From Sphingomonas sp. Leaf339 (lineage in GTDB: Bacteria > Pseudomonadota > Alphaproteobacteria > Sphingomonadales > Sphingomonadaceae): a stretch of DNA of 64,000 nt. The stretch is from the NCBI RefSeq assembly GCF_001426195.1, contig NZ_LMRS01000001.1:374501-438500 (forward strand), read 5' to 3'. Made by a program: the position numbers and the translations under genes. Positions 45,489 to 54,699 of this stretch are shown here, in pieces (the first letter of the stretch is position 1; every line of letters starts with the position of its first letter). The notes below the pieces were generated by a model. That model saw nothing but the letters and a program-made list of their open reading frames with translations. It was not told where the DNA came from and searched no databases.

Positions 45489-46471
45489 CCCCGTTCTCCT
45501 ATGCACGGGCGGGCAACGCCGCAGAAGCGCTGCATCTCGGACGCGGCGGCACGGCAGCCTATCTGGGCGGCGGCACCAATCTGGTCGACCTGATGCGCGA
45601 AACGATCGCGAAGCCTGACAAGCTGATCGACGTCACCGGATTATCCGACGCGATCACCGAAACCCCAGATGGAGGTCTGCTGATCGGAGCGGCTGTCCGC
45701 AATACCGCGCTGGCCGAGCATCCAGCGGTGCGGACGCGCTATCCCATGCTGTCGCGCGCGATCCTGGCGGGGGCGTCGGCGCAGATTCGCAACATGGCGA
45801 CGGTCGGCGGCAATCTACTCCAGCGGACGCGCTGCACCTATTTTTACGACACGGATGGATCGCGGTGTAACAAGCGCGCGCCAGGATCGGGTTGCGATGC
45901 GGTCGGCGGATTTACCCGCATCCACGCTATCCTCGGGGCATCGTCGGCGTGCGTGGCGACGCATCCGTCGGACATGTGTGTGGCGCTCGCAGCGCTGGAT
46001 GCGGTAGTCCATGTCGAGGGCCCGGGCGGCGCGCGTACTCTCGCGTTCGGCGACCTGCACCGACTGCCGGGCGATCGGCCAGAGCTCGATACGGTTCTGG
46101 ACGCGAGCGAGTTGATAACCGCGATTGAACTGCCGCCGTTGCCATTCGCCGCATCGTCGACCTATCGAAAGGTCCGTGACCGGGCGAGTTACGCCTTCGC
46201 ACTGATCTCTGTCGCCGCCGCGATCGATGTGGTCGGTGGGGAGATCAGAGACGTCCGTCTCGCGCTGGGCGGCGTCGCGCACAAGCCATGGCGCGCTACG
46301 ACCGCGGAGTCGCTGTTGCGGGGTCGACCGGCGACCGAGGCGACGTTCCGCGATGCGGCGATCGCCGAACTGGCCGACGCCAGGCCATTGCGCGACAATG
46401 GGTTCAAGATCGAACTCGCCAAACGCACGATCGTCGCCGTTCTCGGCGACCTGTCGGGAGCCACTGCATGA
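45485..46471 (+). CDS. FAD-binding subunit of the aldehyde oxidoreductase, PaoB-like
   Basis: A 328-residue flavoprotein with the xanthine-dehydrogenase medium-subunit fold (AYLGGGTNLVDLMR near the N-terminus, AQIRNMATVGGNLLQRTRC binding FAD). A cysteine-rich insert follows (TRCTYFYDTDGSRCNKRAPG, then SGCDAVGG and later SACVATHPSDMCVAL) like the one that holds an additional 4Fe-4S cluster in PaoB. This places the enzyme in the PaoABC/YagTSR group rather than among xanthine dehydrogenases. Overlaps of four bases on both sides show one coupled three-gene unit. Confidence 0.93.
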   Translation: MTPFSYARAGNAAEALHLGRGGTAAYLGGGTNLVDLMRETIAKPDKLIDVTGLSDAITETPDGGLLIGAAVRNTALAEHPAVRTRYPMLSRAILAGASAQIRNMATVGGNLLQRTRCTYFYDTDGSRCNKRAPGSGCDAVGGFTRIHAILGASSACVATHPSDMCVALAALDAVVHVEGPGGARTLAFGDLHRLPGDRPELDTVLDASELITAIELPPLPFAASSTYRKVRDRASYAFALISVAAAIDVVGGEIRDVRLALGGVAHKPWRATTAESLLRGRPATEATFRDAAIAELADARPLRDNGFKIELAKRTIVAVLGDLSGATA

Positions 46472-48801
46472 GCATTCTCGATACCGCCAAGGAAGCCGCA
46501 CAGGGTCTGGTGCAGGGCGCAATGGCCAAACTGGTGCCGCTGGCGCCCGACAGCTGGATCCCAGGTGGCGTGCCCGACCCGTTGATCGCGCGGAAGCACG
46601 GGCTGATCGGTACGTCGGTGCCCCGACTCGACGGACCGCTGAAGGTGAAGGGCGCGGCACGGTTCGCCGCCGAATTCGCGCTCGACGACATGGTCTATGC
46701 CGCACTTGCCTTCGCGACGATCCCGCGCGGACGGATTGCCACGCTCGATGTGGCGGCGGCCGAGGCGGCGTCCGGCGTCGTGGCGGTGATGACGCACCGA
46801 AATGCGCCGCGGATGAAGCAGCCCGCCGTGTTCGGATCATCACCGACCGCCGCCGGTCCCGCCGACCTGCCAATCATGCAGGACGACCGTATCCATTGGA
46901 ACGGACAGCCGATCGCGGTGGTGCTGGCAGAAACGCAGGAGCAGGCGGATCATGCCGTTTCGCTGATCGTCGCGACTTATGAAGTCGAGGAAGCTGTAAC
47001 GTCGTTCGCCGCGGCCAAGGAGAAGGGCGCGGCGCCGGCGTCCTTCATGGGGCAGCCGTTGGTGAACGAGATCGGCGATGCCGATGCGATGCTGGCGGCG
47101 GCGCCGCACAAGGTGGATCACGTCTATCGCACCCCCCGGCACAATCACAACGCGATCGAACCGCATGCCGCGACGATCGCCTGGGTCGGCGGCGATCTGG
47201 TCGTCCACGATGCCAGCCAGCTGGTGTCGATGGAAGCAGCAACGATCGCTGGTGTGTTCGACCTGAACGTGGAGCAGGTCCGCGTGACCTCCCCCTATGT
47301 CGGGGGGGGCTTCGGTGGCAAATGCCTTTGGGATCACCAGATACTGGGCGCGGCGGCGGCGAAGCTGGCGGGGCGCCCGGTGCGGATCGCGCTGACCCGT
47401 GAGGGGGTGTATCGTGGGGTTGGCGGGCGCACGCTGACCGAACAGCGGGTCGCCATCGGTGCGGCGGCCGACGGGCATTTCCAGGCGCTGATCCACGCCG
47501 GCACGACGGCGACGACCCCGCACAACAACATGCCCGAACCGTTCATACTCGGCACGCGAGCCGGCTATGCGGCGGACAGTATCAAGCTGTCGGTCGATGT
47601 CGTGCGGATGAACATGCTCGCCAACACGTTCATGCGCGCGCCCGGCGAATCGGTCGGCACGTTCGCGCTGGAATCTGCAATCGACGAACTCGCGGTCGAT
47701 CTCGGCATTGATCCGATCGAACTGCGCATTTGCAACGAGCCGGATGTTGACCCAACCTCGGGCCTGCCCTTTTCGGCGCGGCATATCGTCGAGGCATGGA
47801 GGGCGGGCGCCGAGAAATTCGGCTGGGACAAGCGCGAACTGCCGGGCGCACAGCGCGAGGGCGAATGGCTGATCGGCATGGGTTGCGCGACCGGCACCTA
47901 TCCCTATTACCGGATGCCGGGCGCGGCCGCACGGATCACACTGGACCGGGCCGGCACCGCGCTGGTCGAGGTGGCGGCCCATGAAATGGGCATGGGGACA
48001 TCGACAACGACCACGATGGTCGCCGCCGATCGGCTCGGCTTGCCGTTGGAGGCGGTCGAGGTGCGCTATGGCGATTCGATCATCCCCGGCGCGATTCTGG
48101 CCGGTGGATCGCAACAGACGGCCGCGATCGGCGCGGCGGTGATCGCAGCGCACAACGCACTTGTCGCCGAATTGCTGAAACTCGCGGGCAATGATTCGCC
48201 ACTGGCAGGGCTGTCACCCGATGAGGTCGGCAGCGAGGATGGCGGGCTGGCCAAACTGGACGATCCGGCTCGACGCGAAAGCTATGCGTCCATCCTTCAA
48301 CGGGCACAGCGCGATCAAGTCAGCGTATCGGCGGAAGGTTCAATGCCGCTGGAGCTGATGCACTGGTCGATGCACTCGCACAGCGCGATCTTCTGCGAGG
48401 TGCGCGTCAACGCCGTGACCCGCGAAATTCGGGTCAGCCGCTTCCTCGGCTCGTTCGATTGTGGCCGCATCCTCAACCCGAAGACCGCGCGCAGCCAGTT
48501 CCGGGGCGGGATGATTATGGGCCTTGGCCTTGCCCTGATGGAGGAAACCGAGTTTGACGAGCGCAACGGCCGGATCATGAACCCCAGCCTCGCCGAATAT
48601 CACATGCCGGTGCATCTCGACGTGCCGGAGATCGAGGTGATCTGGACCGATATCGCCGATCCGCACACGCCGATGGGCGCGCACGGGGTGGGCGAGATCG
48701 GCATCACCGGCGTGGCGGCGGCCGTGGCGAATGCGGTCTACAACGCGACCGGCACGCGCGTCCGCGACCTGCCGATTACGCTGGACAAGCTGCTGGTGTA
48801 G
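46468..48801 (+). CDS. Molybdopterin-binding subunit of the aldehyde oxidoreductase, PaoC-like
   Basis: A 777-residue large subunit of a molybdenum hydroxylase that oxidises aldehydes to acids. The catalytic glutamate lies in AHGVGEIGITG near the C-terminus, with VGGGFGGKCLWDHQ and RAPGESVGTFALESAIDEL binding the cofactor. The N-terminus is about 40 residues longer than PaoC (SILDTAKEAAQGLVQGAMAK), an amphipathic helical stretch. The first gene of the trio has no Tat signal. No PaoD/XdhC-type chaperone gene follows. The neighbourhood also holds an aldehyde and an alcohol dehydrogenase, so the trio may detoxify aldehydes. Confidence 0.95.
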   Translation: MSILDTAKEAAQGLVQGAMAKLVPLAPDSWIPGGVPDPLIARKHGLIGTSVPRLDGPLKVKGAARFAAEFALDDMVYAALAFATIPRGRIATLDVAAAEAASGVVAVMTHRNAPRMKQPAVFGSSPTAAGPADLPIMQDDRIHWNGQPIAVVLAETQEQADHAVSLIVATYEVEEAVTSFAAAKEKGAAPASFMGQPLVNEIGDADAMLAAAPHKVDHVYRTPRHNHNAIEPHAATIAWVGGDLVVHDASQLVSMEAATIAGVFDLNVEQVRVTSPYVGGGFGGKCLWDHQILGAAAAKLAGRPVRIALTREGVYRGVGGRTLTEQRVAIGAAADGHFQALIHAGTTATTPHNNMPEPFILGTRAGYAADSIKLSVDVVRMNMLANTFMRAPGESVGTFALESAIDELAVDLGIDPIELRICNEPDVDPTSGLPFSARHIVEAWRAGAEKFGWDKRELPGAQREGEWLIGMGCATGTYPYYRMPGAAARITLDRAGTALVEVAAHEMGMGTSTTTTMVAADRLGLPLEAVEVRYGDSIIPGAILAGGSQQTAAIGAAVIAAHNALVAELLKLAGNDSPLAGLSPDEVGSEDGGLAKLDDPARRESYASILQRAQRDQVSVSAEGSMPLELMHWSMHSHSAIFCEVRVNAVTREIRVSRFLGSFDCGRILNPKTARSQFRGGMIMGLGLALMEETEFDERNGRIMNPSLAEYHMPVHLDVPEIEVIWTDIADPHTPMGAHGVGEIGITGVAAAVANAVYNATGTRVRDLPITLDKLLV

Positions 48802-48829
48802 CGCGGCGGCGGGCCGTTCGCTCGTATCG

Positions 48830-49438
48830 TTATCCCGCGGGCGCCACGCGGCGGATGGTCAGGATGCGGACGGGCGGCTTCAGCATCTGGCCCTTCATCG
48901 GGCCATCGCCGGCGTTGGGATCGGTCGGCGCGGACCAGATGCGTCGCACGACGTCCATCCCCTCGACGATCCGGCCGAACACCGCATAGCCGACATCGTC
49001 GCCCGGACCATCCGGCTTGGCGTCCAGCCCGGTCATGTCGCCGATCGTGATCGACCAGTCGCCCTGTGCTGTGCCGGGTTCCCGCCGCGCCATTGATAAC
49101 ACGCCCTCGACATGGCTGAGGCCGCTCTTACTGGTCGGTTCATGCGCGATCGGTGGATAGACCTTTTTCGCATCATGCTGCCCCGCCTGAATGATGCCGG
49201 CATTCCACGGCAGCTTCATCGACCGGAAGAACGTGATGCCATCGAACCGCCTGGCATCGACGTAGCGCAGGAAGTTGGCCGTCGAGATGGGCGCGCGCAC
49301 GGCGTCCAGTTCGGCGACGATCGGTCCGTCGGCGGTCGTGATGGTCACGCGCACCGGCGTCGGCACGGCGGCCGGTTGCTGCGCGAAGGCGGCAAGCGGC
49401 GTCAGGGTCACGAAAAGGGCGAGAAGCGGGCGGATCAT
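48830..49438 (-). CDS. Exported cyclophilin-type peptidylprolyl isomerase
   Basis: A 202-residue cyclophilin that helps proteins fold by turning proline peptide bonds in the periplasm. It has a signal peptide (MIRPLLALFVTLTPLAAFAQ), then a cyclophilin domain. Typical stretches are VRAPISTANFLRYVDARRFD, GITFFRSMK, SMARREPGTAQGDWSI and GYAVFGRIVEGMDVVR. The ATG at 49438 is chosen over one 45 bp upstream because it opens the signal peptide. It converges with the molybdenum subunit gene. Confidence 0.92.
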   Translation of the reverse strand: MIRPLLALFVTLTPLAAFAQQPAAVPTPVRVTITTADGPIVAELDAVRAPISTANFLRYVDARRFDGITFFRSMKLPWNAGIIQAGQHDAKKVYPPIAHEPTSKSGLSHVEGVLSMARREPGTAQGDWSITIGDMTGLDAKPDGPGDDVGYAVFGRIVEGMDVVRRIWSAPTDPNAGDGPMKGQMLKPPVRILTIRRVAPAG

Positions 49439-49483
49439 GACCGATACGATAACGGCGCGCCGACGATAGGCAACGGTCAGCAT

Positions 49484-50860
49484 TCAGCGTGTCCAGATCA
49501 GTTTGGCATTGGCAAACTCGCGCACACCGAACCATGACAATTCGCGGCCATAGCCAGATCGCTTGATGCCCCCGATCGGCACGCGGGGGTCGGAGGCGGA
49601 GATGCCGTTGACGAACACCGCGCCCGCGTCGATCCGGCGGGCGAGCTTGTCGGCGCGGGTGGCATCGCCTGACCAAAGCGCGGCGGACAGGCCGTATTCT
49701 GTCGCATTGGCCAGCGCGATCGCGTGGTCGGCATCGTTGGTGGTCATGATCGCCGCGACCGGACCGAACAATTCGTTGCATCCTGCCGCCACCGTCGGCG
49801 TCACATCGGCAAGGATGGTGGGCGCATAGAAATTGCCGGGGCCGGGCAGGGGCTCGCCGCCGAGCAGCAGCCGCGCCCCCGCATCCACACTGGCAACGAC
49901 ATGCGCGTGGAGTTCGTCGCGGCCGCGCGCGCGGGCCAGCGGACCGATGAATGTCGCGTCGTCCATCGGATCGCCGACCACCAACCGACGGGTCGCGGCG
50001 ACGAAGCGTTCGGTAAATGCCGCCAGCACGGGTGCCTCGACGATCAGCCGCTTGGCCGCGATACAGACCTGCCCGGCGTTCGCGAAGCGAGACGTTATCG
50101 CCGCCGCGACCGCCGCATCCAGATCGGCATCGGCCAGCACGATAAACGGATCGACGCCGCCCAGTTCAAGCACCGACTTTTTCAGATGCCGGCCTGCCTC
50201 TGCCGCGATCGCTGCGCCCGCTGCCGGACCGGCGGTGACGGTGACAGCGGCGATGCGCGGATCGCCGACCACGCCGATGCTGGCCTCCTGCGTAATAGCG
50301 ACATTGGTGAACGCGCCGACGGGCATACCCGCCGCCACCGCCGTGTCCGCCAGCAGCGCCGCGCATCCCTGGACATTGTCGGCATGTTTCAGGACAAAAC
50401 CATTGCCGGCCAGCATGATCGGCACCGCCGCGCGCAACGCCTGCCAGATCGGGAAATTCCACGGCATGACCGCGAATACGATGCCGATCGATTGCCAGCA
50501 GACGACCGCCTGACCATCGTCGGCGACGGGCAGCGGCTCGTCGGCCAGCAGGGCGGGGCCGTTGGCGGCATACCAGTCGCATAGGCCGGCGCATTTCTCG
50601 ACCTCGGCACGAGCTTGAGCGATCGGCTTGCCCATCTCGGCAGTTATCAACCGCGCCAAGCGATCGGCGCGATCTCGCAAGACGGCGCCGAGTGCGGCCA
50701 GCGTGGCGGCACGATCGGCCAGCGGCCTATCCCGCCATGCCATCCATCCGGCATGGGCGGTGTCGAGCGCCTTATCGAGCGCATTGGCATCCAGCATGGT
50801 ATGGCGAGCGATGACCTCGCCGGTGGCGGGGTTGATCGATTCGACGAAATCACGGCTCAT
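49484..50860 (-). CDS. NAD(P)-dependent (succinate-)semialdehyde dehydrogenase
   Basis: A 458-residue aldehyde dehydrogenase. The catalytic cysteine is in FANAGQVCIAAKRL, the general base in LELGGVDPF, and the oxyanion Asn in VMPWNFPIWQ. LELGGxDPFIV together with the short length fits the succinate-semialdehyde dehydrogenase branch, but the natural substrate is not settled. Its ATG overlaps the stop of the alcohol dehydrogenase gene by four bases, so alcohol to aldehyde to acid would be made by one unit. It is followed by the cyclophilin gene after 45 bp. Confidence 0.92.
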   Translation of the reverse strand: MSRDFVESINPATGEVIARHTMLDANALDKALDTAHAGWMAWRDRPLADRAATLAALGAVLRDRADRLARLITAEMGKPIAQARAEVEKCAGLCDWYAANGPALLADEPLPVADDGQAVVCWQSIGIVFAVMPWNFPIWQALRAAVPIMLAGNGFVLKHADNVQGCAALLADTAVAAGMPVGAFTNVAITQEASIGVVGDPRIAAVTVTAGPAAGAAIAAEAGRHLKKSVLELGGVDPFIVLADADLDAAVAAAITSRFANAGQVCIAAKRLIVEAPVLAAFTERFVAATRRLVVGDPMDDATFIGPLARARGRDELHAHVVASVDAGARLLLGGEPLPGPGNFYAPTILADVTPTVAAGCNELFGPVAAIMTTNDADHAIALANATEYGLSAALWSGDATRADKLARRIDAGAVFVNGISASDPRVPIGGIKRSGYGRELSWFGVREFANAKLIWTR

Positions 50861-51984
50861 TGTGGAAACCTCACGATCTGGCGCACTGCGGTGCCGGCGT
50901 GTAGCGCATCGAAACCCTCGTTGATCCGGTCGAGCGTCAGATAACCGCTGACTAGCCGGTCGACGGGCAGTCGCCCGGCCCGGTACAACGCCACGTATCG
51001 CGGAATGTCGCGGGTGGGTACGCAGGTTCCGATATAGCTGCCTTTCAGCGTCCGCTCTTCCGCGACCAGCGCGACGACGTTGATGGGCAGTGTGGCATCG
51101 GGTGGTGGCAGGCCGGCGGTAACAGTGGTGCCGCCCCGCCGCGTCATCGCCACCGCACTCTCCAGCGCGCGGATCGCGCCGGCCATTTCCAGTACCACGT
51201 CGCAGCCGCCGTCGGTCAACGCCCGAACTTCGGCCGCGGCTTCCGCCCCGGCGAGAACGGTGGCCGTCGCACCCAGGTCGCGGGCGAGGGCCAGCTTGTC
51301 GGGCGATAGATCGACCGCGATCACCTGTGCCGCACCCGCCGCGATCGCGCCCAGCACCGCTGCCAGCCCGACGCCGCCCAGTCCGACCACCGCCACGGTC
51401 TGCCCGGCCTGCACCTTCGCGGTATTCACGACCGCGCCGACACCGGTCAGCACAGCACATCCGAACAGCGCCGCGTCTTCCAGCGGCAGGTCGCGATCGA
51501 CCTTCACCAGCGAGCGCCGCGAGACGACGGCATGGCTGGCGAAGGCGGAACAGCCGAGATGATGATGGACCGTCGTCTCACCGTCATGCAGGCGCCGCCC
51601 GCCGCCCAGCAAGGTGCCCGCGCCGTTCGCCGCCGCGCCGGGCTCGCACAGCGCCGGCCGCCCCTCCGCGCACGGCAGGCAATGACCGCAACTGGGCATG
51701 AAGACCATCACGACGTGGTCGCCAACCGCCAGATCGTCGACATCCCGGCCGAGCACCTCGACGACGCCCGCCGCCTCATGCCCCAGCGCCATCGGCACTG
51801 GGCGGTCCCGGTCGCCGCTGATGACCGACAGGTCGGAATGGCACAGCCCGGCGGCGGCGATGCGGACCAGCACCTCGCCTTTGCCCGGCGGATCGAGGTC
51901 TAGCGTCTCGATGACCAGCGGGCGGCTATCCACATAGGGACGTGACGCGCCACGATGGCGCAGGACGGCGGCCTCGATCTTCAT
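50857..51984 (-). CDS. Zinc-dependent alcohol dehydrogenase
   Basis: A 375-residue medium-chain dehydrogenase of the class III-like type. Catalytic zinc ligands are in AAGLCHSD and GHEAAGVVEVLG; the structural zinc site is CGHCLPCAEGRPALC; the NAD-binding loop is VAVVGLGGVGLAAVL. GAGAGGA lies just upstream, and ATG 51984 is six bases from it (an ATG at 51990 is too close). The gene forms a coupled pair with the aldehyde dehydrogenase. A role in oxidation of short or aromatic alcohols is plausible, but the substrate is not known. Confidence 0.93.
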   Translation of the reverse strand: MKIEAAVLRHRGASRPYVDSRPLVIETLDLDPPGKGEVLVRIAAAGLCHSDLSVISGDRDRPVPMALGHEAAGVVEVLGRDVDDLAVGDHVVMVFMPSCGHCLPCAEGRPALCEPGAAANGAGTLLGGGRRLHDGETTVHHHLGCSAFASHAVVSRRSLVKVDRDLPLEDAALFGCAVLTGVGAVVNTAKVQAGQTVAVVGLGGVGLAAVLGAIAAGAAQVIAVDLSPDKLALARDLGATATVLAGAEAAAEVRALTDGGCDVVLEMAGAIRALESAVAMTRRGGTTVTAGLPPPDATLPINVVALVAEERTLKGSYIGTCVPTRDIPRYVALYRAGRLPVDRLVSGYLTLDRINEGFDALHAGTAVRQIVRFPQ

Positions 51985-52059
51985 CGGCATTCCTCTCCAT
52001 TCGGCGCTTTCGTGCCCGTCGCTCGCCATGCTAGCCGATGATCGGCAAACGGAGAAACC

Positions 52060-52491
52060 ATGGCGCGGGATGCATTACGGGCACGCGACGCGTATCGCTG
52101 GTGGCAGCCGATCGTGACGCGGTGGAGCGACAACGACGCTTATGGTCACGTTAACAACGCGGTCTATTACCACTGGTTCGACACGGCGGTGAACGGTTGG
52201 CTGATCGAGGCGGGGTTGCTCGACGTGGCGGCGGGCGATCCGATCGGCCTCGTCGTCGAAACGAGCTGCCGCTACGCCCGCTCCGTCACTTATCCGGAGC
52301 CCGTCGAGATTGGGCTGGCGCTGGAGCGGCTGGGCGGTTCCAGCGTCACCTATTATCTCGGCGTGTTCACGGCCGGTGACGACCAAGCGGCAGCGGAGGC
52401 TCAGTTCACGCATGTCTATGTCGGGCGCGACAGCCGCCGCCCTGTGCCGCTCCCGGCCGCATGGCGGGAACGGCTGATGACGCTCGGTTGA
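52060..52491 (+). CDS. Hotdog-fold acyl-CoA thioesterase
   Basis: A 143-residue thioesterase of the YbgC/FcbC-type 4HBT group. The active-site motif is RWSDNDAYGHVNNAVYYHWFDTA, in which Asp and the neighbouring His/Asn residues position the thioester. It ends just before the MetQ gene, on the other strand (convergent, 7 bp apart). It is divergent from the alcohol dehydrogenase gene. The acyl-CoA it hydrolyses is not known; it may clear products of the neighbouring oxidation enzymes. Confidence 0.88.
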   Translation: MARDALRARDAYRWWQPIVTRWSDNDAYGHVNNAVYYHWFDTAVNGWLIEAGLLDVAAGDPIGLVVETSCRYARSVTYPEPVEIGLALERLGGSSVTYYLGVFTAGDDQAAAEAQFTHVYVGRDSRRPVPLPAAWRERLMTLG

Positions 52492-52498
52492 GCAGATC

Positions 52499-53299
52499 TT
52501 AGAAAGCAGGGAGGACTGCGCCCTTATACGTCGTCTCAATGTACTGCTTGACCGCCGGGCTGCGGAGAGCGGCGACCAGTTTCACGACGCGGGGGTCGGT
52601 CGCCGCGCCAGGACGTCCGACGACGTAATTGACGTAGGGAGAGTCCTTGTCCTCGATCGCCAACGCATCGCGCACCGGATTCAGCTTCGCATCGAGCGCA
52701 TAGTTGGTGTTGATGAGCGCCAGATCGACCTCACCCAGCACGCGCGGCAAGGTGGCGGCTTCCAGTTCACGGAATTGCAGGTTCTTCGGGTTGGCGGTGA
52801 TATCGCGCAGGGACGACAGCGGGTTCGCCGGGTCCTTCAATCGGATCAGCCCGGCCTTTTGCAGCAGCAACAGCGCACGACCGCCGTTACTCGGCTCGTT
52901 GGGGATCGCGACGCTGGCGCCGTTCGGCACGGTAGCGATCGTCTTCCACTTGCGTGAATAGGCGCCCAGCGGCTCGACATGGATGCCCGCAATCGGCACA
53001 AGTTTCGTGCCGCGCGAGGCTGTGAAGTCGTCCAGATAGGGCTTCGTCTCGAAATAATTCACGTCGATCTGGCCCTGATCGACCTGCATGTTGGGCTGCA
53101 CATAATCGTTGAACACGCGGATATCGAGCGTCAGACCCTCCTTAGCCAACACCGGCTTCACCTGCTCCAATATCTCGGCGTGCGGCACCGCGGTTGCGGC
53201 CACCGACAGGTGGTTGGCGTCGGATTTTGCGTCACCGCCACCGCAGGCGGCCAGCAACAGCGCGGGGGCGAGGCTCAGGAGGAAGCGGCGGTCGATCAT
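52499..53299 (-). CDS. metQ: MetQ/NlpA-family substrate-binding lipoprotein
   Basis: A 266-residue periplasmic binding lipoprotein. The lipobox is LLAACGGGD, so it is anchored through cysteine. Mature features include ATAVPHAEILEQVKP, the NDYVQPNMQVDQGQIDVNYF segment with the NYFE motif of the NlpA family, and NTNYALDAKLNPV. These transporters carry L-/D-methionine in the studied cases. It is the last gene of a five-gene unit, 9 bp after the permease gene. The operon contents suggest that the substrate may be a different small sulfur compound. Confidence 0.92.
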   Translation of the reverse strand: MIDRRFLLSLAPALLLAACGGGDAKSDANHLSVAATAVPHAEILEQVKPVLAKEGLTLDIRVFNDYVQPNMQVDQGQIDVNYFETKPYLDDFTASRGTKLVPIAGIHVEPLGAYSRKWKTIATVPNGASVAIPNEPSNGGRALLLLQKAGLIRLKDPANPLSSLRDITANPKNLQFRELEAATLPRVLGEVDLALINTNYALDAKLNPVRDALAIEDKDSPYVNYVVGRPGAATDPRVVKLVAALRSPAVKQYIETTYKGAVLPAF

Positions 53300-53308
53300 G
53301 GGATACCT

Positions 53309-53974
53309 CTAACGGTGGTCGACCCGGCGTGCGAGCCAGTCGCCGCCGAGCTGGATGATCTGGACGAGCAGCACCATCAACGCGACAGTGACTAGCATCA
53401 CATCGGTCTGAAACCGCTGATAGCCGTAACGGATGGCGAGATCGCCGAGCCCGCCCGCGCCAACGACACCGGCCATCGCGGTGAACGACACCAGCGCCAC
53501 CGCTGTAACGGTGGCGCCCGACACCAGACCCGGCAACGCTTCCGGCAACAGCGCCTTCGTCACGATCTGCCATCGGCTGGCGCCCATCGCCTGCGTTGCC
53601 TCGATCGTTGCGCGCGGTACGTCGCGCAGCGCCTGTTCGACCAGCCGCGCGTAGAATGGCGCAGCGCCAACGACCAGTGGCGGGATCGCCCCCGCCACGC
53701 CCAACGATGTGCCGACGATGAGCAGCGTTAGCGGGATCATCACGATCAACAGGATGACGAACGGGATCGATCGCAGGACGTTCACGACGACGCCCAGCGT
53801 CCGATTGATCCAGCCGCTCTGAGCCAATTGCCCACGGTCGGTTAGGAACAGCAGCACGCCTAGCGGCACGCCGAGCAGGATCGTCAGCGCCAGCGAGGCA
53901 CCGAGCATCACAAGCGTGTCGAGCGTCGCCTGCCCGATATCGCCCCATACGATGTTCGCGAACCAGCCCGTCAT
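53309..53974 (-). CDS. metI: MetI-type ABC transporter permease
   Basis: A 221-residue permease with about five membrane helices. The ABC-permease EAA-like loop follows the fourth helix ([19 protein letters not shown], then [19 protein letters not shown]). It pairs with the MetN-like ATPase; its ATG overlaps the stop of that gene by four bases. MetI/D-methionine permeases are about this length. Confidence 0.93.
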   Translation of the reverse strand: MTGWFANIVWGDIGQATLDTLVMLGASLALTILLGVPLGVLLFLTDRGQLAQSGWINRTLGVVVNVLRSIPFVILLIVMIPLTLLIVGTSLGVAGAIPPLVVGAAPFYARLVEQALRDVPRATIEATQAMGASRWQIVTKALLPEALPGLVSGATVTAVALVSFTAMAGVVGAGGLGDLAIRYGYQRFQTDVMLVTVALMVLLVQIIQLGGDWLARRVDHR

Positions 53975-54699
53975 GCCGGCTCGCCCAACAGCGCGAGCGT
54001 CGCGGCATGGCCGGTCGTGCCGAATACCGCGTCGACCGGCCCGTGTTCGATCAGGCGGCCATGGTCGAGCACCGCAACCCGGTCGCAGATTTCACGAACC
54101 ACCGACATCTCATGGGTGATAAGGACGATCGTCAGTCCCAGTTCGCGGTTGAGTTCGCCGAGCAGCGTCAGCACCGATCGCGTCGTTTCCGGATCGAGCG
54201 CGCTGGTTGCCTCGTCGCACAGCAGGATATCGGGGCGGGTGGCGAGCGCACGGGCGATACCGACACGCTGGCGCTGACCGCCCGAAAGGCGGGCGGGATA
54301 GGCATCAGCCTTGTCCGTCAGCCCGACCCGGTCGAGCAGTTCGGTAACACGCACCTCGCGCTCGGTGCGGCCAATACCGGCCAGTTCCAGCGGCAGCGCG
54401 ACGTTGCCCCCTACGGTGCGATTGGCGAGCAGTCCGAACGACTGGAAGATCATCCCCATCCGCCGACGCAACGCGGTTAGACCTGCACGGTCGAGCGAAG
54501 ACAGCGCGACGCCATCGATGCTTACATCTCCTCCGCTCGGCTGTTCCAGACCATTGATGATCCTGAGCAGCGTCGATTTTCCCGCGCCCGACCGCCCGAT
54601 CACCCCGAACACCGCCCCGCGCGGAATATCAAGCGACACGCCATCCAACGCGGCGGTGCCGTCGGGGAACCGCTTGGATACGCGATCGATCGCGATCAT
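53971..54699 (-). CDS. metN: MetN-like ABC transporter ATPase without C-terminal NIL domain
   Basis: A 242-residue ATPase: Walker [13 protein letters not shown], the ABC signature [10 protein letters not shown], Walker [11 protein letters not shown] and a switch histidine in [10 protein letters not shown]. MetN of E. coli has about 343 residues, with a C-terminal ACT-like NIL domain that binds methionine and closes the transporter when methionine is plentiful. This protein stops shortly after the ATPase core, so that control is missing. Its ATG overlaps the stop of the flavin monooxygenase gene by four bases. Confidence 0.93.
   Translation of the reverse strand: MIAIDRVSKRFPDGTAALDGVSLDIPRGAVFGVIGRSGAGKSTLLRIINGLEQPSGGDVSIDGVALSSLDRAGLTALRRRMGMIFQSFGLLANRTVGGNVALPLELAGIGRTEREVRVTELLDRVGLTDKADAYPARLSGGQRQRVGIARALATRPDILLCDEATSALDPETTRSVLTLLGELNRELGLTIVLITHEMSVVREICDRVAVLDHGRLIEHGPVDAVFGTTGHAATLALLGEPA

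Noticed and set aside
46840..48153. 437-codon minus-strand frame over the molybdenum subunit gene
   Set aside because: It overlaps the clear PaoC-like coding sequence and has no domain.
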